Source: Brevibacterium paucivorans
GTDB taxonomy: Bacteria; Actinomycetota; Actinomycetes; Actinomycetales; Brevibacteriaceae
DNA: 64,000 nucleotides
Direction of reading: 5' to 3'
Assembly (NCBI RefSeq): GCF_016907735.1
Contig: NZ_JAFBCP010000001.1
Location: 372,001-436,000, forward strand
In this document: positions 1 to 9,899 of the stretch, piece after piece
How positions within the stretch are numbered: the first letter of the stretch is position 1
How the letters are laid out: the number at the start of each line of letters is the position of its first letter
Notes under the pieces: model-generated
What the model saw: only the letters and a program-made list of their open reading frames with translations
Databases searched by the model: none
Told to the model about the DNA's origin: nothing
Translations under genes and position numbers: made by a program

Positions 1-803
1 GCGATTCCGAACGAGCTGGATTTCTCCATTGAGCGTTCTGGAGTCAGGCCAATTGCGGTCGACGCAACACCCAGGACCAGGGCGATGATTGACGACGGAA
101 TGTGCGTGGGCATAGCCAGAAGCGTCGCAAGTGAACCGCCCACCAGAATGAGGAACAAGACGAAGAGTTCGTTGTCGACCAGCATGTCGGGAAGGTTGAC
201 GAGCTTCTTACCGCTGCCATTTTCCTTTTCGACTTTCTTTTGCTTGCGAGCCAGTTCTTCCAGGTCACCGGAATCACGAAGTTTGATCGCGAACTTGCGC
301 AACAATAGGTTAGTCAATGGCATGGACGGCAGGGACTGAAGCATCAGCACAAGGGCTGGCAACACTACGATTGCGGAGTCCACGTTGGCAGCTTTCAAGC
401 CATCGGTGGTCAAACCCGTTGATACGATCCCACCAGCCAGAGGACCGGAACCAGCCACAACGTACTGGAAGCCAAAGATTGGGCCCACCACTGCAGCGAT
501 CACACCCACGGCGACGATCATTCCAGCAATCGAAATCACTACACTGCGCCACTGAGCGAGCATCGTTTTCAAAGGGATCAGCGAACCCATGTGGAACAAA
601 AGAGGTGCCACCAGAATCGCGTAGATCTGTGGGAAGAACGAGTCGTCGATGATGGTGTTGGGAATGATCTTGAGTTGAACTGCAATAAACGTTCCCAACA
701 TGGCGATCAAAAGTGCCGGGATGCGGGCTTTTGACCACAGGGACATCAGCTCGCCCAACGCAATGAAGGCGAGAATGATTGTTGCGGCGAAGATAGGGGT
801 CAT
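1..803 (-). CDS. Multi-pass membrane transporter, partial (3' end outside window)
   Basis: An open frame runs leftwards off the window edge from an ATG at 801-803; about 267 residues are visible. The protein is very hydrophobic, beginning MTPIFAATIILAFIALGELM, with about seven membrane segments, a Gly-rich stretch (GSGPLAGGIVSTGLTTDGLK) near residue 115 and a charged cytoplasmic loop (KQKKVEKENGSGKK) near residue 190. The Gly/Ser/Thr-rich segment resembles secondary transporters of the Na+/glutamate or LysO-like kind, but I cannot name the family firmly. Its start overlaps the stop of the upstream M20 peptidase by four bases (ATGA), so the two are translationally coupled. An import role for the peptidase's substrate or product is inferred from this pairing. 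Confidence 0.8.
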   Translation of the reverse strand, partial: MTPIFAATIILAFIALGELMSLWSKARIPALLIAMLGTFIAVQLKIIPNTIIDDSFFPQIYAILVAPLLFHMGSLIPLKTMLAQWRSVVISIAGMIVAVGVIAAVVGPIFGFQYVVAGSGPLAGGIVSTGLTTDGLKAANVDSAIVVLPALVLMLQSLPSMPLTNLLLRKFAIKLRDSGDLEELARKQKKVEKENGSGKKLVNLPDMLVDNELFVLFLILVGGSLATLLAMPTHIPSSIIALVLGVASTAIGLTPERSMEKSSSFGI

Positions 804-1999
804 GAGTTGCTTCCTCGTTGGTTGTGCTCCCACGCAATGTGGGCGAGCGCTGCGGCCTGGTCGGCCAAGACGGAGTCGTCAAAAAGTACGTGTGGTGAAT
901 GGTTGTAGGCGGCTGTAGCCGGATCCACCTCAGGTGGGCTCGCTTGAAGCATCAGGTATGCACCGGGCACTTCTTGTAAAACGAACGAAAAGTCTTCCGA
1001 GCCCATAACCGGTTCATCCGGCACGCGGAAACGTTCACGGCCGAACACCTTGGTTAGTGTTGAGTTCACGAGTTCTGCTTCGTCACGCGTATTGACCGTG
1101 ACGGGATAAAATTGCTCCCAGTCAAAATCAACTGTGCAGTTATGCGCTTGGGCAATACTGTCGGCCAGCTGTTTGGCATACTGCGGAAACTTCTGAGTGG
1201 TTTCGTGGGACAGCGTCCTTACTGTCCCACCCATCGAAGCAGACGGTGGGATCACATTCAGTGCCTCGCCACCCTGCAGCGTTGTGATGGAGAGAACTAC
1301 CGGGTCAAAAACGTTGAAGCGTCGGGTAATCATGACCTGAAGTGCCTGGCAGAACTCAACGAGTGGTGACACTGGGTCGATGGCCTCGTCCGGCCTAGAA
1401 CCGTGGCCACCTTCACCATGGAAAGTCACGCGTAGGTAGTTCGACCCAGCCATTGCTGTTCCGGGACGACACTCAAAGATGCCCTGCTCACCAGGGAGAA
1501 CGTGAAGAGCGAACGCAGCATCAACTGGTGAGCCGGCAATTGATAAAAGGCCTTCGTCGAGCATTGGCTTTGCCCCTCCGGGCCCCTCCTCCCCCGGCTG
1601 GAACATGAAAACAACAGTTCCCGCAAGTTCGTCCTTGTGGGCGCTTAAAAGTCGGGCTGCACCAACCAAGCCTGCTGTGTGCAGGTCGTGGCCACACGCG
1701 TGCATGTTGCCATTCGTGGCCGCATACGGCAAACCGGTTTCTTCAACAACGGGAAGGGCGTCCATGTCACCACGAAGCAACACTGTGGGTCCGGGCTTAT
1801 CACCACGTAAAACCGCCGTGATCGAGGACAATTCTTTGCCCAAGGTGATTTCTACCGGCAACCCGGACAGCGCTTCGAGCACACGTTTTTGGGTACGCGG
1901 CAGATCATTTCCCAACTCTGGATCAGCGTGAAGTGCTCTGCGGAGCGCAATGAGATCTCTCGCCAATTCCTTCGCTTCCGCAATAAAATCGATCGTCAT
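800..1999 (-). CDS. M20 family metallopeptidase / N-acyl amino acid amidohydrolase
   Basis: A 399-residue protein of the M20D amidohydrolase family (hippurate hydrolase, N-acetyl-cysteine deacetylase and IAA-amino acid hydrolase type). Recognisable metal-site motifs are ACGHDLHTAGLV near residue 105, the catalytic Glu in FQPGEEGPGG near 140, and GSEDFSFV near 340. The dimerisation insert lies in the middle. It should remove acyl groups from N-acyl amino acids in the cytoplasm using two metal ions. The ATG at 1997-1999 has AGAGG five bases upstream. It ends inside the start codon of a membrane transporter (ATGA overlap), which suggests uptake and hydrolysis of one acylated substrate. The exact substrate cannot be read from sequence. 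Confidence 0.92.
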   Translation of the reverse strand: MTIDFIAEAKELARDLIALRRALHADPELGNDLPRTQKRVLEALSGLPVEITLGKELSSITAVLRGDKPGPTVLLRGDMDALPVVEETGLPYAATNGNMHACGHDLHTAGLVGAARLLSAHKDELAGTVVFMFQPGEEGPGGAKPMLDEGLLSIAGSPVDAAFALHVLPGEQGIFECRPGTAMAGSNYLRVTFHGEGGHGSRPDEAIDPVSPLVEFCQALQVMITRRFNVFDPVVLSITTLQGGEALNVIPPSASMGGTVRTLSHETTQKFPQYAKQLADSIAQAHNCTVDFDWEQFYPVTVNTRDEAELVNSTLTKVFGRERFRVPDEPVMGSEDFSFVLQEVPGAYLMLQASPPEVDPATAAYNHSPHVLFDDSVLADQAAALAHIAWEHNQRGSNS

Positions 2000-2145
2000 C
2001 GTGCCTCTTTTCAGCCAGTTCTATAACGTGGCTCACAAATTAGCAGTCCCGAATATGCCTAGGTACGCCGGTTTTGTTATGTGAAACTCAGGCTCTTTGC
2101 GCCCCTGACCTGTGAGCCCCCACTACCAGGAGTACTGTTGCTCAT

Positions 2146-2748
2146 ATGATCGAACGTTTCACTCCTCCGCAGGGATGGGCGACTGCTGCTGGTGAGGTGT
2201 TCGGAATTGACCTGTGGCGAATTCCGTTCGTTATCGCCTCGGCAGTCATCATCTACGTAGCATTCCTCGTTCTCGTCAGAGTCTTTGGCATCCGCATTCT
2301 GGGCACCATGAGTTCTTTTGACGCGGTTGTCATCATTATGTTCGGGGCTGTCGCTGGTCGAGTCATTTTGGGCCACCCGCCCACCGTGATGGTCGGGGTC
2401 ATCGGCTTAGCCACCCTGATAGTGATGGAAGCGATCTTTGGCGCAGTTCAACACACGGTTGGTTTTAGGCGTGCCGTGAGTGCTCGCCCGCGCGTTGTTA
2501 TGGCTCACGGCCAGATGATCCCTCATGCCATGCGCCGTGCGCACATCACCGAGGCCAATCTGTATGTGGCAATTCGCGAAGCCGGCATCGCGTCCCCTGA
2601 ATTGGTTCAGTGTGTCATCCTCGAAGCCACTGGCCGGCTTTCAGTTATCAAAGAGGGTACACCTATTGACCCGCGCCTTTTGGAGAATGTTGAGGGCCGG
2701 GAACTCGTAATGCAAGATCCCGGCCCTTCAGGCTTAACGCAACAATAG
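2146..2748 (+). CDS. DUF421 / YetF-like membrane protein
   Basis: A 200-residue protein with three N-terminal membrane helices (residues about 28-110) followed by a soluble domain that carries the typical YetF-like pattern. A basic segment (GFRRAVSARPRVVMAHGQ) is followed by the predicted alpha/beta domain (ANLYVAIREAGI, VQCVILEATGRLSVIKEG). Function in this family is poorly defined; members are linked to envelope stress in Bacillus. The last 15 bases overlap, tail to tail, the end of the MBL-rhodanese gene on the other strand. It is transcribed divergently from the M20 peptidase gene. Family assignment is solid; role is unknown. Confidence 0.85.
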   Translation: MIERFTPPQGWATAAGEVFGIDLWRIPFVIASAVIIYVAFLVLVRVFGIRILGTMSSFDAVVIIMFGAVAGRVILGHPPTVMVGVIGLATLIVMEAIFGAVQHTVGFRRAVSARPRVVMAHGQMIPHAMRRAHITEANLYVAIREAGIASPELVQCVILEATGRLSVIKEGTPIDPRLLENVEGRELVMQDPGPSGLTQQ

Positions 2749-4149
2749 CGATACGTGAGGTCTAGGCGTTCTCAGCAGCCTGGTCCTTAACCACTTTCCG
2801 TAACTGCCTTCAAGTTCTGCAACATCGAATCCTGCCCTACGCAGAGCAGACGCAGCAACCGAATTTCGCACCCCAGACTGACAGTACGACACAATTCTTG
2901 TGTCTTGAGGCAAATCCTGGGTACGCCACAGAACACGTCCTCCGTTGATGTTGTGAGCATCCGGAATATGCCCTGCATCGAACTCGCCACGGCCACGAAC
3001 ATCGAGAAGATAGTCAGCATCCGTCACTTCACTAAATGGAATGACAGCAGGCACATATACCGGAAGACCCTCCGTGCCAGTGACATAGCCAGTCACGGTG
3101 TCGATCCCCACTCTCACTAAGTGATCACGGATTTCGTTTGCTTCGTCACGGTCACTCGCCAGGATCACCAGTGGCGTCGAATCCTTCTGCGGATCGTACA
3201 CCCAGGCACCAAAACTCGCAGCCTTGTCCGGCCCAGGAATATTGAGCGAACCAGCGACTGTCCCCTCATGTACGGCACTGTGGTGGCGCGGATCCACAAC
3301 AACCACCTCGGCGGTTTCTACCAACGGCGCCAATTCCGCCGAGGTGTACTCCACCAAATCTTTGACCTCACCAATGACGGCCGGCCCGTCACGGTTTTCC
3401 GTCTTCATACGGGCGAAGTACGCGTGGGCGTCCGGTTGCCCGTCCAGGAGCTGGTTGACGAATCCTTCTCGGTCGCCGTTCTTGACAAACGGCGCCCACC
3501 ACGCGTTGTGCTTTTCGTAGCCCACGGTCGATGACGGAACGGCCCCCAGGGCCTTTCCGCACGGGCTGCCTGCTCCGTGTGCGGGATACACCTGCACGTA
3601 GTCCGGCAAGGTCATGAACTCGCGCGCCAGGCTGTCGAACTGGTCTTGCGCACCGCCAAAGCGGGTGTCTTTGCCACCGGCTGCCTCATCTAACAGATCT
3701 GGACGGCCCAGATCACCGGCAAAAACGAAGTCGCCGGTGAAGGCGTACCCGGGTTCGTCGGAAAACGCACCGTCGGTGAGCAGGAACATCAGGTGTTCTG
3801 GCGTGTGGCCGGGCGTGTGACGGGCCTCGAGAGTGAGATTACCGATCGTGATGGTGTCGCCGTGGCCAATCAGTTCAGCATCGAACCCGTATGTCCAGTC
3901 GGCACCGCCTTCTTTGGACACGTACGCGGTTGCACCCGCGTTCTGAAGCTCACGGGTTCCCGAAAGGTAGTCGGCGTGGATGTGCGTTTCCGTGACGGCG
4001 ACGATCTTCATTCCGCGTCGCTGGGCCAGTTCGGTGTATACGTGGATATCCCGGCGTGGATCGATGACGATCGCCTCGCCCGATGCTTGGCAGCCAATAA
4101 AGTAACTGGCGTGCGACAAGTCTTCGTCGTAGAAACGTTCAAGAAGCAT
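2734..4149 (-). CDS. MBL-fold hydrolase with two rhodanese domains (persulfide dioxygenase-like)
   Basis: A 471-residue fusion. The metallo-beta-lactamase domain (residues 1-235) shows metal-site motifs ETHIHADYLSG, GHTPEHLMF, FTGDFVFAGDLGRPDL and YPAHGAGSPCG. Two rhodanese domains follow. The first (about 255-345) lacks a catalytic Cys (VILASDRDEA), whereas the second has an intact loop SYCQSGVRNS near residue 425. Proteins of this layout oxidise or transfer persulfide sulfur (ETHE1/BlrB/CstB-like), protecting against sulfide or polysulfide. The canonical THxHxDH motif reads HIHADY here, as in part of this family. It stands alone, with no CsoR-type regulator adjacent. Confidence 0.9.
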   Translation of the reverse strand: MLLERFYDEDLSHASYFIGCQASGEAIVIDPRRDIHVYTELAQRRGMKIVAVTETHIHADYLSGTRELQNAGATAYVSKEGGADWTYGFDAELIGHGDTITIGNLTLEARHTPGHTPEHLMFLLTDGAFSDEPGYAFTGDFVFAGDLGRPDLLDEAAGGKDTRFGGAQDQFDSLAREFMTLPDYVQVYPAHGAGSPCGKALGAVPSSTVGYEKHNAWWAPFVKNGDREGFVNQLLDGQPDAHAYFARMKTENRDGPAVIGEVKDLVEYTSAELAPLVETAEVVVVDPRHHSAVHEGTVAGSLNIPGPDKAASFGAWVYDPQKDSTPLVILASDRDEANEIRDHLVRVGIDTVTGYVTGTEGLPVYVPAVIPFSEVTDADYLLDVRGRGEFDAGHIPDAHNINGGRVLWRTQDLPQDTRIVSYCQSGVRNSVAASALRRAGFDVAELEGSYGKWLRTRLLRTPRPHVSLLLR

Positions 4150-4222
4150 GTTTACCTTCCAGCTTGACCGAACGGGCCTTCAATCACTCTAACTGACTCT
4201 GTGCTCCACACAGCCACACGTC

Positions 4223-5758
4223 TTATCGGTGCGACGGCTGGAACGAGTTAGCGCTGGCGGCGTTCCATGCCTCTGCCCAGGACTCGGGCACATCGCTGAG
4301 CAGTTGCCCTTCTCCCACATGGTCAAACAGTTCGTTAAAGCTCACGGTTTGTTTGTGAGAGATGCGCTTACGCAACATGGACCGGTCTAGCTCGCTGGGG
4401 TCCTGCACGCCCATAGAAGCCATGAGGTGAACCGCTTGGTACACAGTCGCTTTGTGGTAGCGGAAAACACGCATGGACTTGTCTTCGACATCCAGAGCGC
4501 GAGCGCGACGCGCGTCTTGCGTCGCAACGCCCACTGGGCATTCGCCAGTGTTGCACACTTGCGCCTGGATACACCCAATAGCCATCATCATGGCGCGTGC
4601 CGACATCGTGAAGTCGGCTCCCTGGATGAGGCGTTTCACGATGTCGTTTCCGGCTGCGACCTTTCCTGCAGCACCAAGTTTGATGCGATTGCGAAGTCCG
4701 GTCCCCACGAGTGCGTTGTGGACCGTAGACAGGCCCTCGGTCAAAGGCATTCCCACGTGGTCTTCGAACTCAAGTGGCGCTGCACCTGTTCCGCCTTCTG
4801 AACCGTCAATAATGATGAAGTCAGGTGTGGTGCCCACCTCAAGCATGGCTTTGCACACTGCAAGCACTTGGGTGCGAGAAGACACGCACAGTTTGAACCC
4901 GGCGGGCTTGCCACCCGACAGCTCACGCATACGGGCGATGAACTCGATGAGTTCCACCGGCGTGCTAAACACGCGGTGCATGGCGGGCGAAATACAGTCC
5001 TTGCCTACCGGAATCCCACGAATCTCGGCGATTTCCTCTGTCACCTTGGGTCCAGGCAACATGCCTCCCAGGCCCGGTTTGGCTCCCTGTGAGAGTTTGA
5101 GTGAAACGCATTTAATCTGTTCGTCGGCGGCACGGTCGCGGAAACGCTGCGGATCAAAGTTGCCGTCCTCGTCGCGCGCACCAAAGTAGCCTGTACCCAG
5201 TTCCCACAAGAGATCGCCGTTTGCTTCTTGGTGGTAGGACGAGATCGCGCCTTCACCTGTGTCGTGAAGGAATCCACCCAGCTCAGCACCCTTGTTGAGC
5301 GCGCGTATAGCGTTGTCGGACAGCGACCCGAAGCTCATGGCAGACACGTTCATGAGCGACATGCTGTACGGTTGCGTGCAGTCTTCTCCCCCGACCATGA
5401 CACGTGGAGGATCCTCGGGTGTGGCTACTGGCACCATGGAGTGGGGTAGGTATTCTGCCCCGATCCGCGACACGTCGAGCTCCGTACCGAAAGCACCTTC
5501 GTCGTCCTCGCCTTTTGCGCGAGCGTAAATCAGACTACACGTGTCACGGTCGAATGGCCTGCCGTCCCAGTTGCGTTCAATAAAGTACTGCTGGATCTGT
5601 GGTCGGATTCCTTCCAGTGCGTAGCGTGCCCGCCCCACGACTGGGTAGTTGCGCAGTAGCGAGTGCTTATTCTGCAGAATGTCTCGCACTGCGAGTCCAG
5701 CGGTGGCTGTCGCCGTCACGGCTGCTGCAAGGCTGATGATTTTTGATCGGGAACCCAT
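4223..5758 (-). CDS. FMN-binding glutamate synthase family protein
   Basis: A 511-residue protein equivalent to the central/FMN domain of the large subunit of glutamate synthase (GltB2-like), without the glutaminase and C-terminal domains. Visible hallmarks are an N-terminal membrane anchor (SLAAAVTATATAGLAV), MSFGSLSDNAIRALNKGAELGG, the FMN-site region IIIDGSEGGTGAAPLEFEDH, and the Fe-S-type Cys cluster CIQAQVCNTGECPVGVATQ near residue 400. Stand-alone members are widespread in bacteria and probably flavoprotein oxidoreductases of uncertain substrate. The gene is monocistronic, with no gltD partner nearby. The start at 5758 follows a purine-rich stretch (GGAAGGTCAC). Confidence 0.9.
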   Translation of the reverse strand: MGSRSKIISLAAAVTATATAGLAVRDILQNKHSLLRNYPVVGRARYALEGIRPQIQQYFIERNWDGRPFDRDTCSLIYARAKGEDDEGAFGTELDVSRIGAEYLPHSMVPVATPEDPPRVMVGGEDCTQPYSMSLMNVSAMSFGSLSDNAIRALNKGAELGGFLHDTGEGAISSYHQEANGDLLWELGTGYFGARDEDGNFDPQRFRDRAADEQIKCVSLKLSQGAKPGLGGMLPGPKVTEEIAEIRGIPVGKDCISPAMHRVFSTPVELIEFIARMRELSGGKPAGFKLCVSSRTQVLAVCKAMLEVGTTPDFIIIDGSEGGTGAAPLEFEDHVGMPLTEGLSTVHNALVGTGLRNRIKLGAAGKVAAGNDIVKRLIQGADFTMSARAMMMAIGCIQAQVCNTGECPVGVATQDARRARALDVEDKSMRVFRYHKATVYQAVHLMASMGVQDPSELDRSMLRKRISHKQTVSFNELFDHVGEGQLLSDVPESWAEAWNAASANSFQPSHR

Positions 5759-5884
5759 GAGTGACCTTCCGTGTGTGCGCTATCCGTTTTAAACATAGCC
5801 CTGATGTGACGGGGACGCATGTTCCACACGGGTGAGCGTTGTGAATGGTTCTGTCTAGTTCTTTCCTTCCCCTGCTTTGGAGAA

Positions 5885-5914
5885 GGAAAACCCCGAGGTC
5901 GTTCCACCTCGGGG
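5885..5914 (-). terminator. Rho-independent terminator of the ABC transporter operon
   Basis: A perfect 9-bp stem CCCCGAGGT/ACCTCGGGG (5891-5899 with 5906-5914) has a 6-base loop and, on the minus strand, is followed by TTTTCC. It lies 34 bp past the ATP-binding-protein stop codon. Both arms contain the abundant ACCTCGG word. Confidence 0.8.
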
Positions 5915-5947
5915 TTGTCACGCCAGCTTTGGCTACGCCGGCTTTGG

Positions 5948-6691
5948 TTACAGAACTTTGGCCAGGAAGTCTTGCGTACGTCGATGTTCCGGACTGTCAA
6001 AGACGTTCTCTGGAGGCCCTGATTCGACAAGCTCCCCACCGGCAAGGAAGAACACACGGTCGCAAACTTCGCGAGCAAAGCCCATTTCGTGAGTCACCAG
6101 GATCATGGTCATGCCTTCTTTTGCGAGGTCCCGGATCACTTGTAGCACTTCACCGACCATTTCCGGGTCGAGTGCCGAGGTGGCCTCGTCGAAGAGCATG
6201 ATCTGAGGTTCCATAGCCAGGGCACGAGCGATTGCGACGCGCTGTTTCTGTCCACCTGAAAGTTTGTGTGGACGTTCATCGGCTTTGTCTGAAAGGCCTA
6301 CTCGTTCCAGGAGTCGCATCGCATAGTCACGCGCGTCCTTGGAGCTCTTTTTCTTCAACTCAACCGGTGCCAGCATGATGTTCTCAATCACTGTCATGTT
6401 GGGAAACAGGTTGAAGTGCTGAAAAACCATTCCAATGTGTTGACGCACGGAGTTGAGATTCGTTGCTGGGTCCGTAATGTCGGTTCCCTCGATCACAACC
6501 TTCCCCGACGTGGGGTCTTCCAAGCGATTCAGCATGCGAAGAATCGTGGACTTACCTGAACCGGACGGCCCAATGAGTGAAATGACTTCACCGTGGGCCA
6601 CCTCGAAGTCGATTCCTTTAATCACTTCGTTGTCGCCGAACGACTTGCGTAGCCCGCTGACCTTGATTGCAGGTGACTTTTCCTTATTCAC
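5948..6691 (-). CDS. Polar amino acid ABC transporter, ATP-binding protein
   Basis: A 247-residue ABC ATPase of the GlnQ/HisP type. It has a Walker [10 protein letters not shown] near residue 43, Q-loop VFQHFNLFP, signature [15 protein letters not shown], Walker [14 protein letters not shown] and switch His in LVTHEMGFA. It energises the membrane component encoded just upstream. The start codon is GTG (6689-6691), which overlaps the TGA of the upstream fusion gene in a GTGA arrangement, so the two proteins are produced in a coupled way. A strong terminator follows. The substrate class (glutamine, glutamate or another polar amino acid) comes from family membership. Confidence 0.95.
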   Translation of the reverse strand: MNKEKSPAIKVSGLRKSFGDNEVIKGIDFEVAHGEVISLIGPSGSGKSTILRMLNRLEDPTSGKVVIEGTDITDPATNLNSVRQHIGMVFQHFNLFPNMTVIENIMLAPVELKKKSSKDARDYAMRLLERVGLSDKADERPHKLSGGQKQRVAIARALAMEPQIMLFDEATSALDPEMVGEVLQVIRDLAKEGMTMILVTHEMGFAREVCDRVFFLAGGELVESGPPENVFDSPEHRRTQDFLAKVL

Positions 6692-8187
6692 TTGTTGAGC
6701 CTCCTGTCGACGATGTTGGCAATCCAGGTGAGCACCGTAATGATGACGAAGTAGATCACACCCACAATGATGAGCATTTCAGTGGTGCGGAAGTTTGAGG
6801 CGTACACCTGTTGTGCTTGGTAGAGAAGTTCAGCAAATCCAATGGTCAGAAGGAGCGAGGAGTCCTTCAGCGTAATGACCAACTGGTTGATGATGGACGG
6901 AGTAGCGATCTTCACTGCTTGAGGAACAACGACTTTTTGCATCGACTTGCCCCATGGCAGACCCAACGAACGAGCTGCTTCCATTTGCCCGACATCAACA
7001 GCCTGGATACCTCCGCGCACAATCTCAGTGAGGTACGCGCCAGCGTTGAGCGCCAAGGTGGCTACACCGGCGAGGAACACGTCACCTTTAGTGCCCATGA
7101 GTTGCGGCAGGCCAAAGTAGAAGAAGAACGCCCAGACCAGAAGCGGTGTTCCACGGAAAATCGCGACGAATGCTGAAGCAACTGCGGTGAGCACACGGTT
7201 TTGTGACACCTTCATGAATCCGAAGACCAGGCCCAGCACCATCGCAATGACAAAGGACACGAGGGTGATAGCCAGTGTGTTCCACAAACCTTTTGCAAGT
7301 GCTGGCCATGTCTGTTGCGCCAGTGAAAAGATATTGCCCGGTTTCGAGTTGTCTTTGCTGGCACCACCAAGATAGGAATCGACAATTTTGTCGTATTCCC
7401 CTGAGTCCCGCAGGTTTTTCAGCCCGGCGTTGAAAGCTTCAAGAAGTTCAGTGTTTTCGCCTTTTTTCACGGCGAACCCGTACTGAGACCCCGGCACTTT
7501 GTCGGTGACGATTTTCAGTCCGTTGCCCTGTTCGACACCGTAGGCAAGGACTGGGTAGTCGTCGAAAACTGCGACAGCGGTTCCGTTTTTGACGGACTCG
7601 TACATGGTGGCTGACTGGTCTAGACCTTTGATTTTGAAGTTATGTTCTTTTGCCAGTTCTTTGGCTACTGCTTCGCCTTCGGTACCAGTTTTAGCGACGA
7701 CGGTTTTACCTTCGAGGTCCTCATATCCCTGGATCTCATCGTCGTTTTCGGAAATGGCCATCTGGATGCCGGAATCGAAGTACGGTTCGGAGAAGTCAAA
7801 CTTTTGTTTGCGTTCGTCGGTGATGCCCATTCCAGCAATCACGCCGTCTGCTTGACCAGCATCAACTGCCGTCACAGCCGCTTGGAAACCAACGGACTGA
7901 ATGTCAACTTCGAACCCTTGATTTTCAGCAATGGCTCTAAGAAGGTCCATGTCGATACCCGTGAGTTTGCCTGTCGCGGGATCACGGAACTCAAACGGTG
8001 CGAACGTGGTATCAGTCGCGATGGTGTACTTCTTGCCTTGGACACCACTGGCATGTACCGACGTTTTCGATGTGTCAGGTTGAGCTTGCGCTGGAGTTAT
8101 CCCTGCTACGGTCAGAACGCCAACAAAAAGCGCCATGACGACCCACGTGAGAGTCCTCGTAAAGCGTCGTTGGATTTGAACGGGCAC
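6688..8187 (-). CDS. Amino acid ABC transporter, substrate-binding protein fused to permease
   Basis: A 499-residue two-part protein. Residues 1-35 form a signal peptide/anchor ending near AQAQPDTS. Residues 50-280 are a type 3 solute-binding domain ([39 protein letters not shown]). Residues 300-499 are a HisM/GlnP-type permease with the EAA loop motif [20 protein letters not shown] near residue 415. Such SBP-permease fusions are known in Firmicutes and Actinobacteria; with the coupled ATPase they make a complete importer. Because the binding domain is tethered to the permease, no separate lipoprotein is needed. The start at 8187 gives the full signal peptide. Confidence 0.95.
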   Translation of the reverse strand: MPVQIQRRFTRTLTWVVMALFVGVLTVAGITPAQAQPDTSKTSVHASGVQGKKYTIATDTTFAPFEFRDPATGKLTGIDMDLLRAIAENQGFEVDIQSVGFQAAVTAVDAGQADGVIAGMGITDERKQKFDFSEPYFDSGIQMAISENDDEIQGYEDLEGKTVVAKTGTEGEAVAKELAKEHNFKIKGLDQSATMYESVKNGTAVAVFDDYPVLAYGVEQGNGLKIVTDKVPGSQYGFAVKKGENTELLEAFNAGLKNLRDSGEYDKIVDSYLGGASKDNSKPGNIFSLAQQTWPALAKGLWNTLAITLVSFVIAMVLGLVFGFMKVSQNRVLTAVASAFVAIFRGTPLLVWAFFFYFGLPQLMGTKGDVFLAGVATLALNAGAYLTEIVRGGIQAVDVGQMEAARSLGLPWGKSMQKVVVPQAVKIATPSIINQLVITLKDSSLLLTIGFAELLYQAQQVYASNFRTTEMLIIVGVIYFVIITVLTWIANIVDRRLNK

Positions 8188-8382
8188 TGTAAATCCTTCT
8201 CTGTTTACGTTTCATGAAAGATGTCTCAGAGTCTCCACCATAGCGAGTGTGCTGAAAGTCACTCTCACCACCCCCTTGATTGGAGTCTTCCTGCTCAGTA
8301 CGGGTTGGGCTACGGAGTAGCGAGCTTCGCAAGCTTGTGTGCGAGTTGAAGAAATAGTGCATAAAGGCAGTACCCTCGAACC

Positions 8383-9768
8383 ATGTCTGAAAAATCACAC
8401 AATATTTCGGCGACGAGCACGCGAGCGCCACAATCGCTCGGCCATTCTGTCGCTAACACACTCAAAGGCTCCGCAGGGAACCTCGTTGAGTGGTACGACG
8501 TTTATGTTTATTCGGTGTTCGCTAAAGCGTTTGAGCACCAGTTCTTTTCGAAGGAGGACGCGAACTCCACCATTTACGTGTGGGCTATTTTCGCTGTCAC
8601 CTTCCTTATGCGTCCCGTTGGGTCGTGGTATTTTGGTCGTTTCGCTGACCGTTTCGGCCGCAAAGCAGCTCTGACGTTCTCAATCATGGTGATGGCCGGA
8701 TGTTCGTTCGTCATCGCCCTGACACCCACTCGCGAGTCCATTGGTGTATGGGCGGCGGTCATTTTGATCCTGTGTCGCTTGATCCAAGGTTTTGCCACCG
8801 GTGGCGAGTATGGAACCTCTGCAACGTACATGTCCGAAGCCGCCGTGGCTAAACACCGTGGTTTCCTTTCATCATTCCAGTACGTGACGCTGGTAGGTGG
8901 GCACGTCCTTGCCCAAACCGTTTTTCTGACCATGCTGCTTTTTGCTGACATGGAGTGGATTTCGGGAATCGGTTGGCGCATCGCTTTCCTTATTGGTGGC
9001 CTGGGTGCTCTTGTTGTCCTGTGGTTGCGTCGCACGATGGACGAATCGATGACGCAGGAATCTATTGATGCGGCGCGTTCCGGTGAGTCAAAGCAGTCAG
9101 GGTCTATGAAGGAACTGCTCACCGTGTACTGGCGCGAACTGCTTGTGTGCTTCTTGGTGACCATGGGTGGGACGCTGGCGTTCTACGGTTACTCCGTCAA
9201 CGGCCCCAACGTGGTGAAGGCTTCGTTTAGTGAAGATGCCATCACTGGTTCCGTTATTTCACTCATTGCGTTGACCCTTCTCATGATCTTGCAGCCCATC
9301 GGTGGAGCGATTTCGGACCGTGTGGGTCGACGCACGCTGTTGGTGTTCTTCGGTGTGGGCGGTGTGCTTTTCACCTGGGTCATGTTCTTGGTGCTTCCTG
9401 GGGTCACCAACCCGGTTGTGGCTTTCCTTATTCTTGCAGTCGGATTCGTGATCCTGACCGGATACACGTCCATCAACGCGATTGTTAAGGCCGAGATTTT
9501 CCCCGTTCACGTGCGTGCGCTGGGTGTTGGCCTGGGTTATGCACTTGCTAACTCGATTTTCGGTGGAACGGCACCCGTGATCTGGTCAGCGGCAAAAGCT
9601 AACCACGCTGGCCTATTCGTGGTGTATGCAACGGTCACAATTGGAGTTTCGCTCTTGGTCTACCTGTTCATGCTGCGTAACCGGGGCCTGAACTGGTTGG
9701 ACAACCCTGAAGAGATGACCGAGCGGAAGAACGGCCCGGACCACAAACACTTCCCTATGGGAGTCTGA
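8383..9768 (+). CDS. MFS transporter, metabolite:H+ symporter (MHS) family
   Basis: A 461-residue, 12-helix carrier of the MHS family (alpha-ketoglutarate permease, proline/betaine ProP, citrate). The family signatures are the early NLVEWYDVYVYS, loop 2-3 GRFADRFGRKAALTFSI, LIQGFATGGEYGTSATY and the repeat motif GGAISDRVGRRTLL in the second half. Substrates are usually organic acids or osmolytes; which one is not decidable here. The gene diverges from the ABC transporter operon across a 195-bp intergenic region and ends at a very strong terminator, so it is transcribed alone. Confidence 0.93.
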   Translation: MSEKSHNISATSTRAPQSLGHSVANTLKGSAGNLVEWYDVYVYSVFAKAFEHQFFSKEDANSTIYVWAIFAVTFLMRPVGSWYFGRFADRFGRKAALTFSIMVMAGCSFVIALTPTRESIGVWAAVILILCRLIQGFATGGEYGTSATYMSEAAVAKHRGFLSSFQYVTLVGGHVLAQTVFLTMLLFADMEWISGIGWRIAFLIGGLGALVVLWLRRTMDESMTQESIDAARSGESKQSGSMKELLTVYWRELLVCFLVTMGGTLAFYGYSVNGPNVVKASFSEDAITGSVISLIALTLLMILQPIGGAISDRVGRRTLLVFFGVGGVLFTWVMFLVLPGVTNPVVAFLILAVGFVILTGYTSINAIVKAEIFPVHVRALGVGLGYALANSIFGGTAPVIWSAAKANHAGLFVVYATVTIGVSLLVYLFMLRNRGLNWLDNPEEMTERKNGPDHKHFPMGV

Positions 9769-9782
9769 TTCGGTCCATTCAG

Positions 9783-9824
9783 CTGGGGCTCTTCCTGTTT
9801 TCAGGAAGAGCCCCAGTTTTGTTT
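9783..9824 (+). terminator. Strong intrinsic terminator after the MHS carrier gene
   Basis: A perfect 15-bp stem CTGGGGCTCTTCCTG with a TTTT loop spans 9783-9816 and is followed by TTTTGTTT. Confidence 0.92.
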
Positions 9825-9899
9825 GAAGCTACACAGCACGTTTCAGTTCTGTGTCATGCGCTCGAATTGCATGAGTTCGAAGCTATCTAGACTCTAAGT

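Noticed and set aside
5800-5890. tRNA or small RNA gene between the glutamate-synthase-like gene and the ABC operon
   Set aside because: No cloverleaf or conserved loops; only the terminator hairpin is supported. I saw no rRNA or tRNA genes anywhere in the window.
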